Source: Erythroxylum novogranatense
Lineage: Eukaryota > Streptophyta > Magnoliopsida > Malpighiales > Erythroxylaceae
Assembly: GCA_029891385.1 (NCBI GenBank)
Contig: CM057225.1
Coordinates: 72,685,387 to 72,749,386, forward strand
Length of the DNA: 64,000 bases
Direction of reading: 5' to 3'
This document shows, piece after piece, positions 36,301-48,324 of the stretch. The notes under the pieces are model-generated. The model did not search any database. It was given only the letters and a program-made list of their open reading frames with translations, and was not told the origin of the DNA. A program made the translations under genes and the position numbers. Position 1 is the first letter of the stretch. Every line of letters starts with the position of its first letter.

Positions 36301-36507
36301 CGAAGTTGTAGTTAGTTGTGAATATAGAAGTGTGTTTGAAATTGGTTGTAGTTTTGGAATTTTTAAAATACAGCTATTGTGTTGCCTAAATTTCTAAAAA
36401 AATAATATTTAGTTAGCCTTGCATAGTCAGATCAAGGACACCGTTAGTGTCCTTAGCCCGGTTATGTGATGGTTGTCATAGGCCCGATGTGTTACTGGGT
36501 CGTGACA
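33385..36507 (+). mobile_element. 3.1-kb solo LTR of a Ty3/gypsy element, with exact target duplication
   Basis: It starts TGTAACGCCAAATTTTTTG and ends GGGTCGTGACA, and is flanked by CTAGT at 33380-33384 and 36508-36512. No gag, pol or primer site lies inside. The 3' part has the phrase ACTCACTGAGTACCTAGTGA (about 36006) common in del/Tekay-type LTRs. A single LTR with an intact 5-bp duplication is what LTR-LTR recombination leaves. It interrupts the Athila ORF. Confidence 0.92.
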
Positions 36508-37276
36508 CTAGTTGTGCGCACACTATCCACATCAAGATTGTAATGCAAAGCCAAAGCAATAACAATGTAAGTTATGCCAAAATATGAGCTTTTCTTAGTA
36601 ATACAACCTATAATAGATTGAAAAATGTGATAAGGATTATTCATTTTAATTTTATGATACATGCACCAAAGAAAGAAAAGTTCCTTAGCTGAACACTTGT
36701 TGCTTTCAGTTTTGTTAAAAACAATTGGGCATATAAACTTGTGAAGAAGTAAGTGCTCGGTTCTACGAATCAAAATATTGGGTGCATTACGAGAGTCAAA
36801 AGTGTTTTCACCCGTAAGGATCTTCCAATAATCATCCACATTAAAATCATCATGGTCATCTAAAACTTTGGTGTTATACAATTCAAAGAGCACACGAATA
36901 ACAGTATATATGCATGGCCATCTATCGTAAACCAGAATGTGTCCATTTTAGTATTGTAGTGTGCAGTGGTGAAAAATTCTATAGTCATCATGAGGTATGT
37001 CAATACATTATAATGAATTAAACAATCCCAACCAATATTTGCAGCCAATATTTCAATGTTACACTTTATTCCTAGAGTTTCTAATAGGTTAAAATCAAAA
37101 TACCTAGGAGGAAATAACTCTCTATCCTTAAAATCCCAGAATCTCATACCTTCTTTTTACAAAAAAATAGGGAATAAAGTGTGAAAAGTGGCTGCCATAT
37201 TACATTTACCTTCTCTTGAGACTTCGAGGTGCAATTGGTCGGTTGGTTTACAGGCTACAAGCTTCTTTGGAGCCAT
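36508..37276 (-). pseudogene. ATHILA-family ORF of the Athila element, 5' part
   Basis: It starts MAPKKLVACKPTDQLHLEVS at 37276, meets a stop, continues in 37147-36860 (KDRELFPPRYFDFNLLETLG, ANIGWDCLIHYNVLTYLMMT) and after a frameshift in 36893-36513 (DDFNVDDYWKILTGENTFDS, AKELFFLWCMYHKIKMNNPY). These phrases match the ATHILA ORF family found downstream of pol in Athila elements; the function of that protein is not established. The frame is cut by the solo LTR and a short piece continues beyond it (33379 to about 33300). Confidence 0.75.
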
Positions 37277-37990
37277 TTGAGAAAGGTTAGCACATTTTAG
37301 AGAGAGAGAAGGAAACTTACCAAATCCTTGGATTTTTGAGTGGGTAATGTGAAATAAGTGTTAAGGGAGTGAATAACTATGGAAAAAGTGGAGAAAACAC
37401 CAAGATTTAGGGGAAAGATAAAGGATTTGTGAATTTGGGTGAGTAGGTGTTGGTTTTAGAGGGAGAGAATGTGAGAAGATGAAGAAAGAAGAAAGAAGAA
37501 AGAGGGAGGGATTTTTAAAATCCTTTAGCTAGGGATCCACGATTGTGGGAATCCCTGCACTTCCCACAATCATGGGTTAAGGCTCCAGAAAGTTTCTGAA
37601 GAGCCTTCATACATTCGTGGGAAACATACCCATTCCTACGATTATAGGCAGTTTATAGACACCTAATCTTGATTTTCTAACTTTTTATCCCTCTTCTAAG
37701 CTCAACATGCATTCCCAACATTTAAGAAACCTGCAAACATATTAAATTCACCCAACCAAAAAGAAATTTGAAGAGAAAACAAGTTAAAACTCAAACAAAA
37801 CCCAAGTAAACTCCAAGAAATTATAGCAAACTCAAACCAAACATAATCAAAACCAAATAAATCAAACAAAGAAGTAAATAAAGACAAACAAAAGAAAGGT
37901 AAACATGCTAAGTTAAGGTCATTAGCTTGACCATTCCATATGCATTCATGAAAGTGTGGAAGAAAGGAAAGAGACGACTTCCCTTTTTTA
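37277..37990 (-). other. Spacer between integrase and ATHILA ORF
   Basis: Includes the decayed end of the integrase frame and purine-rich leader-like DNA (37280-37510). No separate gene is recognised. Confidence 0.4.
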
Positions 37991-39399
37991 TGAGTATATC
38001 CCTCCATAGTATGGCTTGCATCTATGCCCATTGACCTTGAATGCTTCACCTTTGTTATTTTCCAACTCTAAAGCTCCATGGAGAAACATTTGAAGGATCC
38101 ACTCCATCTTGACTTGAGCTTTTTAGGAAATAACCGAAGTCGTAAATTGAATAAAAGCACCAAGTCTCCACTTTTAAACTCCTTTCTAATGTAAGCATTA
38201 TGCCACTTTTTTTGCTCTTTCTTTACACAACTTATCATTTTTATAATGTCAACTCTTCCAATTCATCAAGTTGTAACAATCTCTTCTCCCACAAGCTTCC
38301 AATCGATATTCAACTTCTGAATTGCCCAATAGGCTCTATGCTTCAACTCCAAAGTTAAATGGCAGGCCTTGCCATACACAAGTCTATATATAGTACCTCT
38401 AGGTGTCTTAAAGGTTGTCCTATATGCCTAAAGTGTATCATCTAACTTCAAAACCCAATCTTTCCTTGAAATGCTTACTACCTCCTCCAAAATCTTCTTC
38501 AACTCTCTATTCACCACCTCCACTTGGCCACTGGTTTGGGAGTGGTAAGGGGTCACCACTCGATGATGCACATTATATCTTTTCAATAGAGCTTCAAAGG
38601 GTTTATTGCAAAAATGACTTCCTCCATCACTGATTATTTCTCTAGGCACTCTAAATCTAGTAAATATCCTCTTGATAAATCTTTGCACTGCCTGCCATCA
38701 TTGGTTGGAGTAGCTACAACTTCAACTTACTTCGAAACATAATCAACTCCAACCAGTATGTATGTGTTACATAAGGAGGATGGGAAAGGTCCCATAAAAT
38801 CTAAGCCCTACTTATTAAATATTTCCACTTTCATAATGTTTGAAAGTGGCATTTCATCCCGCTTTGATATATTGCCCACTCTCTAGCATCTATCACACTT
38901 TAGCAAAAAGTTTCGGACATCCTTGAACAAACTTGGCTAATAGAACCCACATTCTAAGATATAAGCTACCACCTTATTTGCTCTATAGTGTCCTGTATAC
39001 ATTGAACTATGACATTGAGTCAAAACGTCAGCCATTTCATCTTCAGGGACACACCTGCGAATCACGTTGTCAACATAAATTTTATATAACATAGGTTCAT
39101 CCCAAATATAACAAGAACACTAGAATAAGAAATGCTTCCTTTGTTGATATGAGAGATCAGAAGGAAGAATACCATCTAAGAGGTAGTTCGCAATATCTGT
39201 AAATCAAGGATGAAAAGGATTTTCTACCATCATTAAAGTCTCATCAGGAAAGCTCTCCTCGATTTCCTCTTCTTCTTTATGGTGCCCCTTTTAAGTCATG
39301 ATAAGTGGTCCATTGGAACATTTTCTGCTCCCTTCTTGTCTTTAATCTCAATGTTGAATTCTTGGAGCAGAAGTACCTACTGGATGAGCCTAGCCTTAG
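37991..39399 (-). pseudogene. Athila integrase and end of RNase H
   Basis: From 39399 leftwards: the RNase H end (LIQ, VLLLQEF), the integrase zinc-binding end (ECGFY...LLKCDRC), FMGPFP and LVGVDYVSK (first catalytic Asp region), then the open block 38688-38428: FTRFRVPREIISDGGSHFCN, YHSQTSGQVEVVNRELKK (second Asp and Glu), RKDWVLKLDDTL. Downstream pieces (FKTPRGT, KACHL, LRLFPKKLKSRWSG) give the C-terminal domain, with no chromodomain, as in Athila. Several TGG Trp codons are now stops. Confidence 0.88.
39395..39399. repeat. Target-site duplication of the nested gypsy element (left copy)
   Basis: CTTAG here and CTTGG at 53751-53755 flank the element (4 of 5 bases equal). Confidence 0.6.
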
Positions 39400-42084
39400 T
39401 GTAACATCCCATCACCGATGGGAGGGTTATATTGGTAAATTGGGACGGGTTAGGATTTTTCATTTGCATGCAATTGATATGAGCATTTTTTTGGCCTCTA
39501 ATTTTAGAGGAATAAATCATTCTACACATGCACATATAGGCATTCATGACATTTCCCGGCATTTAATTTTGATTATGATATGATTTGTGAATTTGAGATA
39601 ATTATGTTTGATTATGATTTATTAGGAATTATGGAATAATTGGATTTGAATAGTTGAATTAGAATGTCTTAAGAGTGATTGTCAGTTGATAGTGACTCAT
39701 AGAAAATTTTTCTGGAAATTTGGGAGTAAATGTCAGGACCGAAAATTTTCGAGTGACAGACTGGTTGTTAAATGATACTGAAATAAATATCCAATGGTAA
39801 TGGGAAAAAAAGATACTTGATTTTAGGAATAAAAATGATAAGCCATTAGAATTTAGAAACATCTTAGACCGGAATTGAGTTTTGAAAAGAGTTAGAGTTT
39901 TAGAAGAGTGTTTGAAGGGAAGAGAGTAACCCTTTAAATACCTTAGGTTTTAAATTTGGCCTTAAACTCAATTTGTCCATCTTAGGGTTTTTCTTCTTCC
40001 TTTTCCCTTGGTGATTTTCGACCACCCTTCAGATCCTTGCTTGCTTGCTCCTTCATTGTGGTTGAAGAACATCTAGAAACCTTAGAGATAATGATGTTTT
40101 GCGTGGATATGGGAGATAATCATGAGTATTAGGGTTTGGAGAAGATTTTCGGAGATTTAAGGCTTGATTGGTAAGTAAATTGGTATTATGTTGTTTTTAT
40201 TGTTGTTGAAATGCATTTATGGTGTTTAATATGAAAGATTGGGCAGTTGAGAGTGAGTTATTACTGGTTTTAGAGAGAGAAATGGCGAAAAATTTAGTCG
40301 GAGAAGACGGAGGAGCCCGCATGTCGCGACGTTTGAGAGGGGCCTCGTCGCGACGAGTAAATAGGTACTCGCCGCGACGAGCATGGCAAGACGTCGCGGC
40401 TAGCCCGTCGATCCTCGTCGCGACGAGCGTATGGGACGTCGCGACGAGCGAACCCCTTGACGTCGCGGCGAGAGCCCTTTCGCCGCTGCGAGCTCCATTT
40501 TTCTAAAGTGAGGTATTTTAGTTTTCGGGGCATAACTTATGGTGTAGACCTCCAATTGAGATGATTCTTGATTCGTTATAAACTAGAGAAAGAGGTCTAC
40601 AATTGATATGAAGAATGAAAATTTGAATTTAAATTAGTAAGATTGTAACTATTGAAAGAAAGTTGAGTAAGGTTTCCTATTTCAGCCTAAGGATAGTTTC
40701 ATGATAATTGGAGTATAGCTTGGGGTCTTCAATTGGTGAATTTGACCAAATGAATAGGTTTTCTTGGGATTATTCTAGGGTGCATGATATGGTGGATTGA
40801 ACTGAATTTTAGAAATGCAATGGGTCATTATTGATCAATTGAGTGAAAAGTTAGATTTGGACAAAAGATTGCAAAATTGGGATATAGCGCCGGAAAGTCA
40901 TGAACATGCATCGTACATCTTTTAATAAAGACATGTGCATCATTGAATTGTTCTGATTATGCATTTAGTAATGGGTAATTATTTAACTGTTATAGAGGCA
41001 CCGTTGGATCGTCATTCCACGGATATTCTTTGGGACTTCGAGCGATGGCTTCGGAAGTTACAGGTGAGTAACCTAGTTGGTTCCTCAATTTTTAATTGTT
41101 AAATGCTCTGTAAACTGTCTGCGAATGTGAATTGTATGATTATGTGAATGATTAGGATCGATACGTTTACTTTTGGTAAATCGGATTTAACTGCTACATG
41201 ATTCTGAAGAATAGTGATAAATAGGTTTTAATGGCAATGTGATTGTGAATTATGGGGCATTTTGCATTTCATACATGAATGCATGAACAGATAATGATAG
41301 TTGTGACCTGAGTCGCCACTGATACTGAAACGAGCCTTGAGCTCGAAAGGAGTTAGTGCATACCTAGAGGGCTCTCCTACTCCCTAGATGCGTCTACTAA
41401 ACACTGTACACTGTTTAAACGCTCAGTCACAACACTATAATAAAATGGGAAAGAGTCACATATGCATTGCATATACATTGTGATGGATTGAATTCGGTGA
41501 ATGGAAAATAGGCAAGAGTGGATGCTATAATTGTGATAACTGATTTGCGAAATTTCTGAGTTCCATGATTGTATGAGAAATACTAAATTGCTATATGGTA
41601 TTCTGAATGTGTTATTGTGATATGCTGTACGTTATTTGCGTAATGCATGAATTGAGTGAACTATCGACAAACTCAACCAAAATTGCATCTATTTTTTAGG
41701 ATCGATATATTAGACTCCTAGCTCCAGAGATAGACTTTTCCTGCCGTGTGAGTGCGTTGGTAAGAGAAGTTATGGCACACAGGTCGGTCAGCTGGGATTG
41801 ATTTTGGGGATGACCTAGTATAGAATTTTGTATCAGATTTCCTTTTTGGAGTAATGTATTTAGATCGTGGAAAACTGATAGACTTGTCTATATTTCTATT
41901 TGATGATATGAAATGAGAAAGTATCTTGGTTTTAAAATATAACGATTTTTATATTGTGGTTTAATGAATGTGATGCCATGAGAGTATTGTAGTGACTGAC
42001 TGCTCGTAGCTCTCCCTTATTGTGGGATATGTATCGCACGCCCACGCAGGCGTTCTAGATATACCCTACTGATGAGGCGCTACA
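39400..42084 (+). mobile_element. 5' LTR of the nested gypsy element (2685 bp)
   Basis: Limits are TGTAACATCCCATCACCGAT and GATGAGGCGCTACA. It matches 51085-53750 throughout with scattered substitutions and one deletion of about 44 bp in the GC-rich patch of the 3' copy. A 15-bp hairpin (CCCATC-ACC-GATGGG) sits at its start. Confidence 0.92.
40311..40500 (+). repeat. CpG-dense patch of short palindromic repeats inside the LTR
   Basis: About 190 bases built of CGTCGCGACGAG-like words. The 14-base perfect palindrome CTCGTCGCGACGAG occurs at 40344-40357 and 40414-40427. The surrounding LTR is AT-rich and CpG-poor. The equivalent patch in the 3' LTR is at 51998-52140. Confidence 0.85.
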
Positions 42085-42090
42085 TTTAGG

Positions 42091-42102
42091 TGGTATCAGA
42101 GC
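42091..42102 (+). other. Primer binding site of the nested gypsy element
   Basis: TGGTATCAGAGC, six bases after the LTR end (tRNA-Met type). Confidence 0.9.
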
Positions 42103-42229
42103 ATAGCTTGGCATCTGTTGGGCATAGTGCATAATTAGGCTTGAATTTCAGTGAGAAAAGTAGTAGTTGATCAAAACTTTTGTTTGTTATAGGTCATCTG
42201 TTCTTGGAGATCAAGTAGATCAACCAGCT

Positions 42230-42679
42230 GACCAAGGATCAGTTGGAGCTAGTAGGGAGTCCTCTATGCCTCGTTTTGAGGAGTTGCCTCCTAGAGTTCC
42301 CGTGAGACGGGAGAGGAGATCTGATAGGCTAAAGGTGGAGTCGTTGATTTCTATGGCAGCCTGAGACTCGCCGAGGTGAGGATGGTTGGAGAGGACTGAG
42401 AGAGTCTTCGACCAGATGGACTGTGACTCTGATGAGCGTTTTGATTATGCAGTCTCTCTCCTTCAGGGTCCAGCATATCAGTGGTGGAAGATTGTCCCGG
42501 GCAGTACCACCAGACCCTGTATTCTTTCATGGGAGGATTTCTTGAGGGCTTTTCGGGAAAATTATATGCCCAAGGTTTATTTGGAGATGAAGATGCAGGA
42601 GTTTTTAGAGTTGAGACAGGGTCAGATGACAGTGGCAGAGTGTGAGGTGAGGTTTAATGAGCTCATGAGATATGCTATA
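42230..42679 (+). pseudogene. Gag of the nested gypsy element, part 1
   Basis: After a leader frame with stops, the block from 42386 reads ERTERVFDQMDCDSDERFDY, LLQGPAYQWWKIVPG, WEDFLRAFRENYMPK and MTVAECEVRFNELMRYA, the retrotransposon gag domain. The N-terminal part looks shortened (a stop and a jump near 42362-42386). The frame is interrupted at MRYA by the solo LTR and resumes at 47012. Confidence 0.88.
42675..42679. repeat. Target-site duplication of the 4.3-kb solo LTR (left copy)
   Basis: CTATA here and CTACA at 47007-47011 (4 of 5 bases equal). Confidence 0.6.
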
Positions 42680-45600
42680 TGTAACATCCCATCACTGATG
42701 GGAAGGGTAAATTGGTAATTTGGAATGGGTTACGAGTGTGTAAACGTATCTCGGCATGGTCATGCCTAATATGGCCTCCATATATGCATAAATTGAAATT
42801 TTTGCATATGCACATGATTGTACATGCGTTCATGACATTTTCCCGGCATCTGTGTTTATTGTGAAAAATGTGTTATTTGTGTTTGAAAAATTAATTGGAG
42901 TGGATTTTTGTGTGTTTCATATTTTTAGGGAATTTCAGGAATTTTTCGGGGTACTTGCCCGGATCGAAAAATTTCTAACTGACTGACTGAGAGGGTTTCC
43001 TGTACTGGAAATGACTGGCCAATGGCACTAGAAAATTAGAGACATGATGTTAGGATTTATTGAGTTAAGCCATCGGAGTTTAACGAGAAATTGGAGTAGA
43101 ATTTGGAACCGGGATAAAACCGGGACAAGTGTCACTTGCCTACTTAGTCCTACAATTTAATTGGTTATATAAATTACCTAAAGTGATAGTGCTTCCACGA
43201 CATCTTCAAGTTGGAAAGTGGGAAAGTTGAGTTTTAAAGCTTCCTTCCCTCTCATCCGTAGCTTTAGCTTTCCTTTATTGATGTTTTGTCTTTTTCTCCA
43301 TGTGATGTCCTTGTCTTGTTTCATTTATCATCTACGACTCTTATCCTTGAAGCATGGAAAAATATCACTTGGAAAGCTATTAGTTCTCTTTCATCCGAAG
43401 CTCTCCATTCCTTCTTCTTTGTCGATGGTCTTTGTTTCTTTCTTGGTAAGTACTACTCTCCTCTACCTCCTCACAAGCTCTTCTATTTTGAGTGCTTCCT
43501 CTTCATGTGTCCAAGCCTAAGCTTGTTGCCTCCTTGATAGTGATGACCGTATGGGATGTGAGGAAGGTAGAGGGTTGGAAAAAAAAAGTTGGAAGAGGAA
43601 GAGTGAAGTTTGGAAGCTTGTATAGGTGAGGGATTTGTTTTATGCTCTTTAACTTGGTACTTAATGCTTTCTTTGTGTTGTTTTGACCATTGGTTTCATG
43701 GTATTTGGGATTTGATTGCATGAGAAATTGTGATTGTGTGTGCTTTCATTTTATTATAGAGTGATAAAATGAAGATTTTGATGAAATCTTGGCTAAATTG
43801 GGATGCTTGTTGATTTGGAAAAAAAGCATGGAAAGGATAGGATTTGGCTTAGGTATAAGAGCTGGAAAATTTAAGTTGTACATGTTTCTGGCTTTTACTC
43901 ATAACTTGTGATGTGGTTGTGCTATTGAGTTGAGGTTTGGTTTGTAATAAACTTAAGAAGTATGGCTAGATTTCATATGAAGGAAGCTTTGTCCAATTCT
44001 GACTTTAAGGATTTTAATTTTGGCATGCAAAGTGAATTGTGAGGTGCTGTGTGAATAGTACCTGATCTTGATAACCTGAAACTTTGATGCATTTTTCTAA
44101 ATTGATGTAGGGTGGATTGGTGAAATTGGTCTTAATGAAAGTTGAAGATTTTTGTGTTACCTTTCTAATGCCACTAAGTATGATATTTTTCGATGTGTAA
44201 ATTGAGAGTTATGGTCTGTTAATGTTCAAGCGGAAATTCAGCCTTTGTTGTGCAATGCTCTAAGTGAATAGGTTTTGGGCTGTTTGTGTTCTGATATTTA
44301 TTTGGGACTGTAAATGGGGAAATTGGCTTAAGTAATCTTCTGGAAACTTGTAGAGGATTGTTGTAGATTTCTAATGAGATATTTTATGCGAATTTAGCAT
44401 ATCTGGATTGAAAGTTATGAATTTTTCAATTTCGGATATGCTTTAGGTTTTATGCTGTTTGAACAAGTTTAACAGGACAGCCATATTAATGGACAAATTT
44501 GAACTAGTTAGTGAAGGAAATTGTCTCTGAGCCCTTCATAAGAAGTGTAGCTTGTTGTCTGATCTTTTCAGGGATATAGAGCATGTAATTTTTCGAACAT
44601 GGGATTGAAAGTTATGAAATTTGGAAGAATGTGTTGCTGTTGAGAATGATTTGGATAGGCTGAAGCTTTAATTGAGAAATTGAGTTGTTTAAATCATGTG
44701 TATAAGGAGTTTATTATACTATTGAAGAGCAGAGTGTCTCAATTGTGTTTCGATTGGGTAGTGGCTATGATCATTATATATCTAATGTAGTTGAAAAGTG
44801 AAGAAGAATATTTTGCATAGTTGAAGAAATCTTATATCATGAAAGTTTCACAAAAGTGAATCTTAGCTTGATCAAATAAATTGTGGGTGAACTAGTATTC
44901 AAACATGGTACATCGGAAAACTTAATGACGATACGGAGTATGGTGAAATGCGAAATTGTAAGGGATAAGAGTCTTATTAAAAAGGATGTTCTGATTATAT
45001 GAGTCATGGCGTAAATTGATCTCCATGGGATATTATGGATAGCTAAAATTGATTTCCTAGGGCATTGAGAATGGTTGACAAGAAATGGTGATGAAAGTTG
45101 ATGAGTAGGAATTCCATGAGCGGTATCTATGAAAGTAGCAAGAAATCTTCTTTCAAAGAAGAATTTCCCTGAATTGGGTTAAGTCGATCAGATGATTCTA
45201 TAAAAAAAATGAATGATCAATGAAAGGAAAAATCTTAGATAAATCTGAAATGAATTAAAAGTCATTATGGAAGTCCTAATCCTAGCGAAGACTCAAGCGT
45301 AAATGGTAGAATATGCTACTGAGAAGGTATGCATTATGTTGATGTAAAGAATCCGACTATGTAATCGGTTTATTGAACATTAAGGAGACATTACTTGCGA
45401 ATATGAGGATTGGTTCACGTTTATTTTGTGTAATTATGTTCGGGAAGTACAAAGTTGATATGATGAATGTAATTTCAACCCAGGGAGTAATGAAATAAAT
45501 TGATGTATGTAGAGAAATTAGTGTAAAGGAACAGACGTCAGAATACGTCAATGTGAAATTGAATTTTTGTAATGGGAATTTGTGGTTTAGTGCCGGGAAT

Positions 45601-47006
45601 GTCATGAACATGCATTGTACACATTTAATTGCTACATGTGCATTATTAACTGTTTCTGATTGCTAATTTGGTAATGTTGGATATTTGGACTGTTTTAGAG
45701 ACGCATTTGGGACGTCAATTCACAGACGTTGCCGAGACTTCCAGGCTTTAGCTTCGGAAGCAAAGGTGAGTAACCTAGATGGTTCCTCAATTATTATTTG
45801 TTTATATTTCACACTTATACAACTGTGGAGAATAATGGAGGGACTCTTGCGTTTGTTTGTGCCAATATTCCGGACCGAAGGTGTTCGATGTATGTGAGAG
45901 ATTATGACATAGGAGTGTTTTACTGGTGATTGGAATGTGATTGTTTGTGAACCAATTGTGTGAATGTGTTAATTGTGATTATAAATCGTGATTGTGATTA
46001 TACTGTGAATTGTTGTGAAACAATTGTTTGAATGTGATAATTTGGATCCGATTGTGATATAATATTGTTTAATTGTGACACATGCATTCCATGCATGAAT
46101 GCATGATCAGTTAATGAGAGTTGTGACCGGAGCAGCCACCGAGAGCTACAAGCTCAACATATATATTGGGCCTCGAGCCCCACAGTGATCTAGAGCCTTT
46201 GGTTCAACGATTAATGCGCCCATATTGGGACAGTTCAGAGCCTCAGGCTCACCGATTAATGCGCCCATATTGGGACAGTTTAGGCGCTCGGTCACAACAC
46301 CGTAATAAATTGGAAAGTGTCATATGTGCATTGGATTGCATTTCTTTGAATGAATGAAAGGCTAACTGCTTTGTGATTCTGTGTATTTCTGAATGTGAAT
46401 TGGGCAACAACTGTCTTGTGTTTGAATGTTTTACAAATTCAATTGGGTATAGATGTTTAAGCAAATGGAATGTGGCACATTGTCTATGTTCAAGTGCAAT
46501 TGTGCAATGTGCTTAATTATGCAACAATGTGAAAATATGTGATATGTGAATTATTGTGTTGCATGAATTGAGTGAACCATCGATGATGGTTTCTCACTGA
46601 GTTCGCAAAACTCATCCAAAATTTGCAATTATTTTTCAGGACTCAGAAGAATACCCCGTTAGGCAACGGGCATATGACATCTGTTGGTTATTGAAGTAGA
46701 GAAGAGGTCGGGATCAGTTCACGTCTGCATTATTGTATTTTTATTTTCTGAATTTTTGTATTACTGATGAAGTCAGTTTGTAAAGTTAACAGACTGAAAT
46801 AAATTGTGTTTATGAAAAGGGCCTCGAGGCCAGTGAATTGTTTATGTAAATTGTTTTTCGCATAATATGTGATGTGTATGTATGTGCGTTAAAAAAAATT
46901 TATACTGAGTTTTGACTGAGTGATGTAGCACGCCACCCTCGCGGGCCATGGACTCGGATATCACCATCGATGTCGGGTTCGGGTCTTGTGGGAGTGGGGT
47001 GTTACA
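42680..47006 (+). mobile_element. 4.3-kb solo LTR in gag, related to its host element's LTR
   Basis: It starts TGTAACATCCCATCACTGAT and ends GGAGTGGGGTGTTACA, with no gag or pol inside. It shares with the 2.7-kb host LTR the start hairpin, a CATGACATTTTCCCGGCAT-like word, a GAGTAACCTAGTTGGTTCCTC-like word (45767 here; 41064 in the host LTR) and a GTTGTGACC block, so it is a related family of the same lineage. A 45-bp tandem duplication lies at 46206-46285. Confidence 0.85.
46206..46285 (+). repeat. Tandem duplication, 45-bp period
   Basis: CGATTAATGCGCCCATATTG plus GGACAGTT occurs at 46208 and 46253. Confidence 0.8.
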
Positions 47007-47011
47007 CTACA

Positions 47012-47476
47012 GTTCTGATTTCTACTGAAGCTGATAGGTGCCGGAGATTTGAGGGTGGACTCAATCTAGAGATTCGTACCAGGTTGGCCCGATCTGACAT
47101 GGGCACGTTTGTTAAGCTGAGGGTTGCCGTAGTTCGAGTTGAGCAGCTGCTGAGACAGACTAAGGCTGAGTCTGGTCAGGGGTCCAGGGGCAAGAGGCTG
47201 AGTGATAGTCAAGGCAGTGTTAGCAGAGGGTTCAGTAAGCGCCATAGCAGGACCTTCAGGTCATCTGGAGGATCTAGACAGTCTAGTTTTGGACAGAGAG
47301 GGAGATTTGTACAGACTGGCAGTGGTAGTGGCAGAGGTTCAGGACAACTTCCTCCAGTGTGTGAGCATTGTGAGAGGAGACACAGTGAGGAGTGTCGGTG
47401 GCTGACTGGAGCCTACTTTAGGTGTGGCTCGATGGACCACCAAGTTAGGGATTGCCCCGCCACCTTGGGAGCTTAG
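47012..47476 (+). pseudogene. Gag of the nested gypsy element, part 2 with zinc knuckle
   Basis: It continues the gag domain after the solo LTR (EADRCRRFEGGLNLEIRTRL), then a Ser/Gly/Arg-rich linker, then CEHCERRHSEECRW and FRCGSMDHQVRDCP, the paired knuckles of this lineage (the Tyr-Arg-Cys of the second is now Phe-Arg-Cys). It ends at TAG 47474-47476, where the family continues with Gln. Confidence 0.88.
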
Positions 47477-47482
47477 TCTACT

Positions 47483-48324
47483 ATGACTGGGAGATCAAGC
47501 AGCAATACCACGGTGCAGCAGAGCCGTGGAGGTGGATCTGGACTGAGAGGTCGAGGCCGAGCTGAGGGGTCCGTCATGAGGACAGAGGGACTGAGCAGCA
47601 GACCGCAGTCCCAGGATAGAGTCTATGCCATGACTCGGCAGGAGGCTCAGGATTCCCTATATGTTGTTACGGGTATGCTTCTGATTTCTGATTTAGAGGC
47701 TTATGCATTGTTGGATCCTGGATCCACTCATTCGTTTATTGCACCGCATATGACATGTAGACTGCATGGGGATAGGGAGAGGTTACAGTATAGGCTAGAG
47801 TGAGTACACCTCTAGGTAGTACGACTGTATTGGGAGAGATCTGCAAGGGGTGCCCGATTCAGATTGATCGAGCAGTATTGAGTGCAGATCTTATAGTTTT
47901 GCCTCTGCGAGAGATTGATGTGATTTTGGGGATGGACTGGCTTACTGCGCATAGGGCCGTCATGGACTGCTATACCAAGGAGGTCGTGTTAGAGTCTCTG
48001 GTCACCCAGAGCGATATTCGAGGACTTAGTCGGCGAAAGGTCGGCCGTATGATTTCTTTTCTGAGTGCCCTGAGGTTGATGCAGGGAGGATGTGAGGCCT
48101 ATCTGGCCCACGTTATTGATGCTAGAGTCGGGCTGAGGCAGCAGGATACTCCTGTGGTTAGGGAATTTCTGGATGTGTTCCCCGATGAGTTACTGGGTTT
48201 ACCACCAGATCGGGAGACGGAGTTTTCGATTGACCTCATTCCAGGTACCGCTCCTATATCCATACCTCCATATAGGATGGCACTGGTGGAACTGAGAGAG
48301 CTTAAGGCTCAGCTGTAGGAGCTT
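47483..48324 (+). pseudogene. Protease region of the nested gypsy element
   Basis: The protease active site is seen as YALLDPGSTHSFI (about 47698-47736), followed after a frameshift by LPLREIDVILGMDWLTAHRA and the protease-RT linker (VVREFLDVFPDELLGLPPDR, EFSIDLIPGTAPISIPPYRM). The frame closes at TAG 48316-48318, which most likely replaces Gln. Confidence 0.88.

Noticed and set aside
40219..40533. Arg-rich frames on both strands of the CpG patch
   Set aside because: They arise from the CGTCGCGACGAG repeats; the 3' LTR does not keep the frames.
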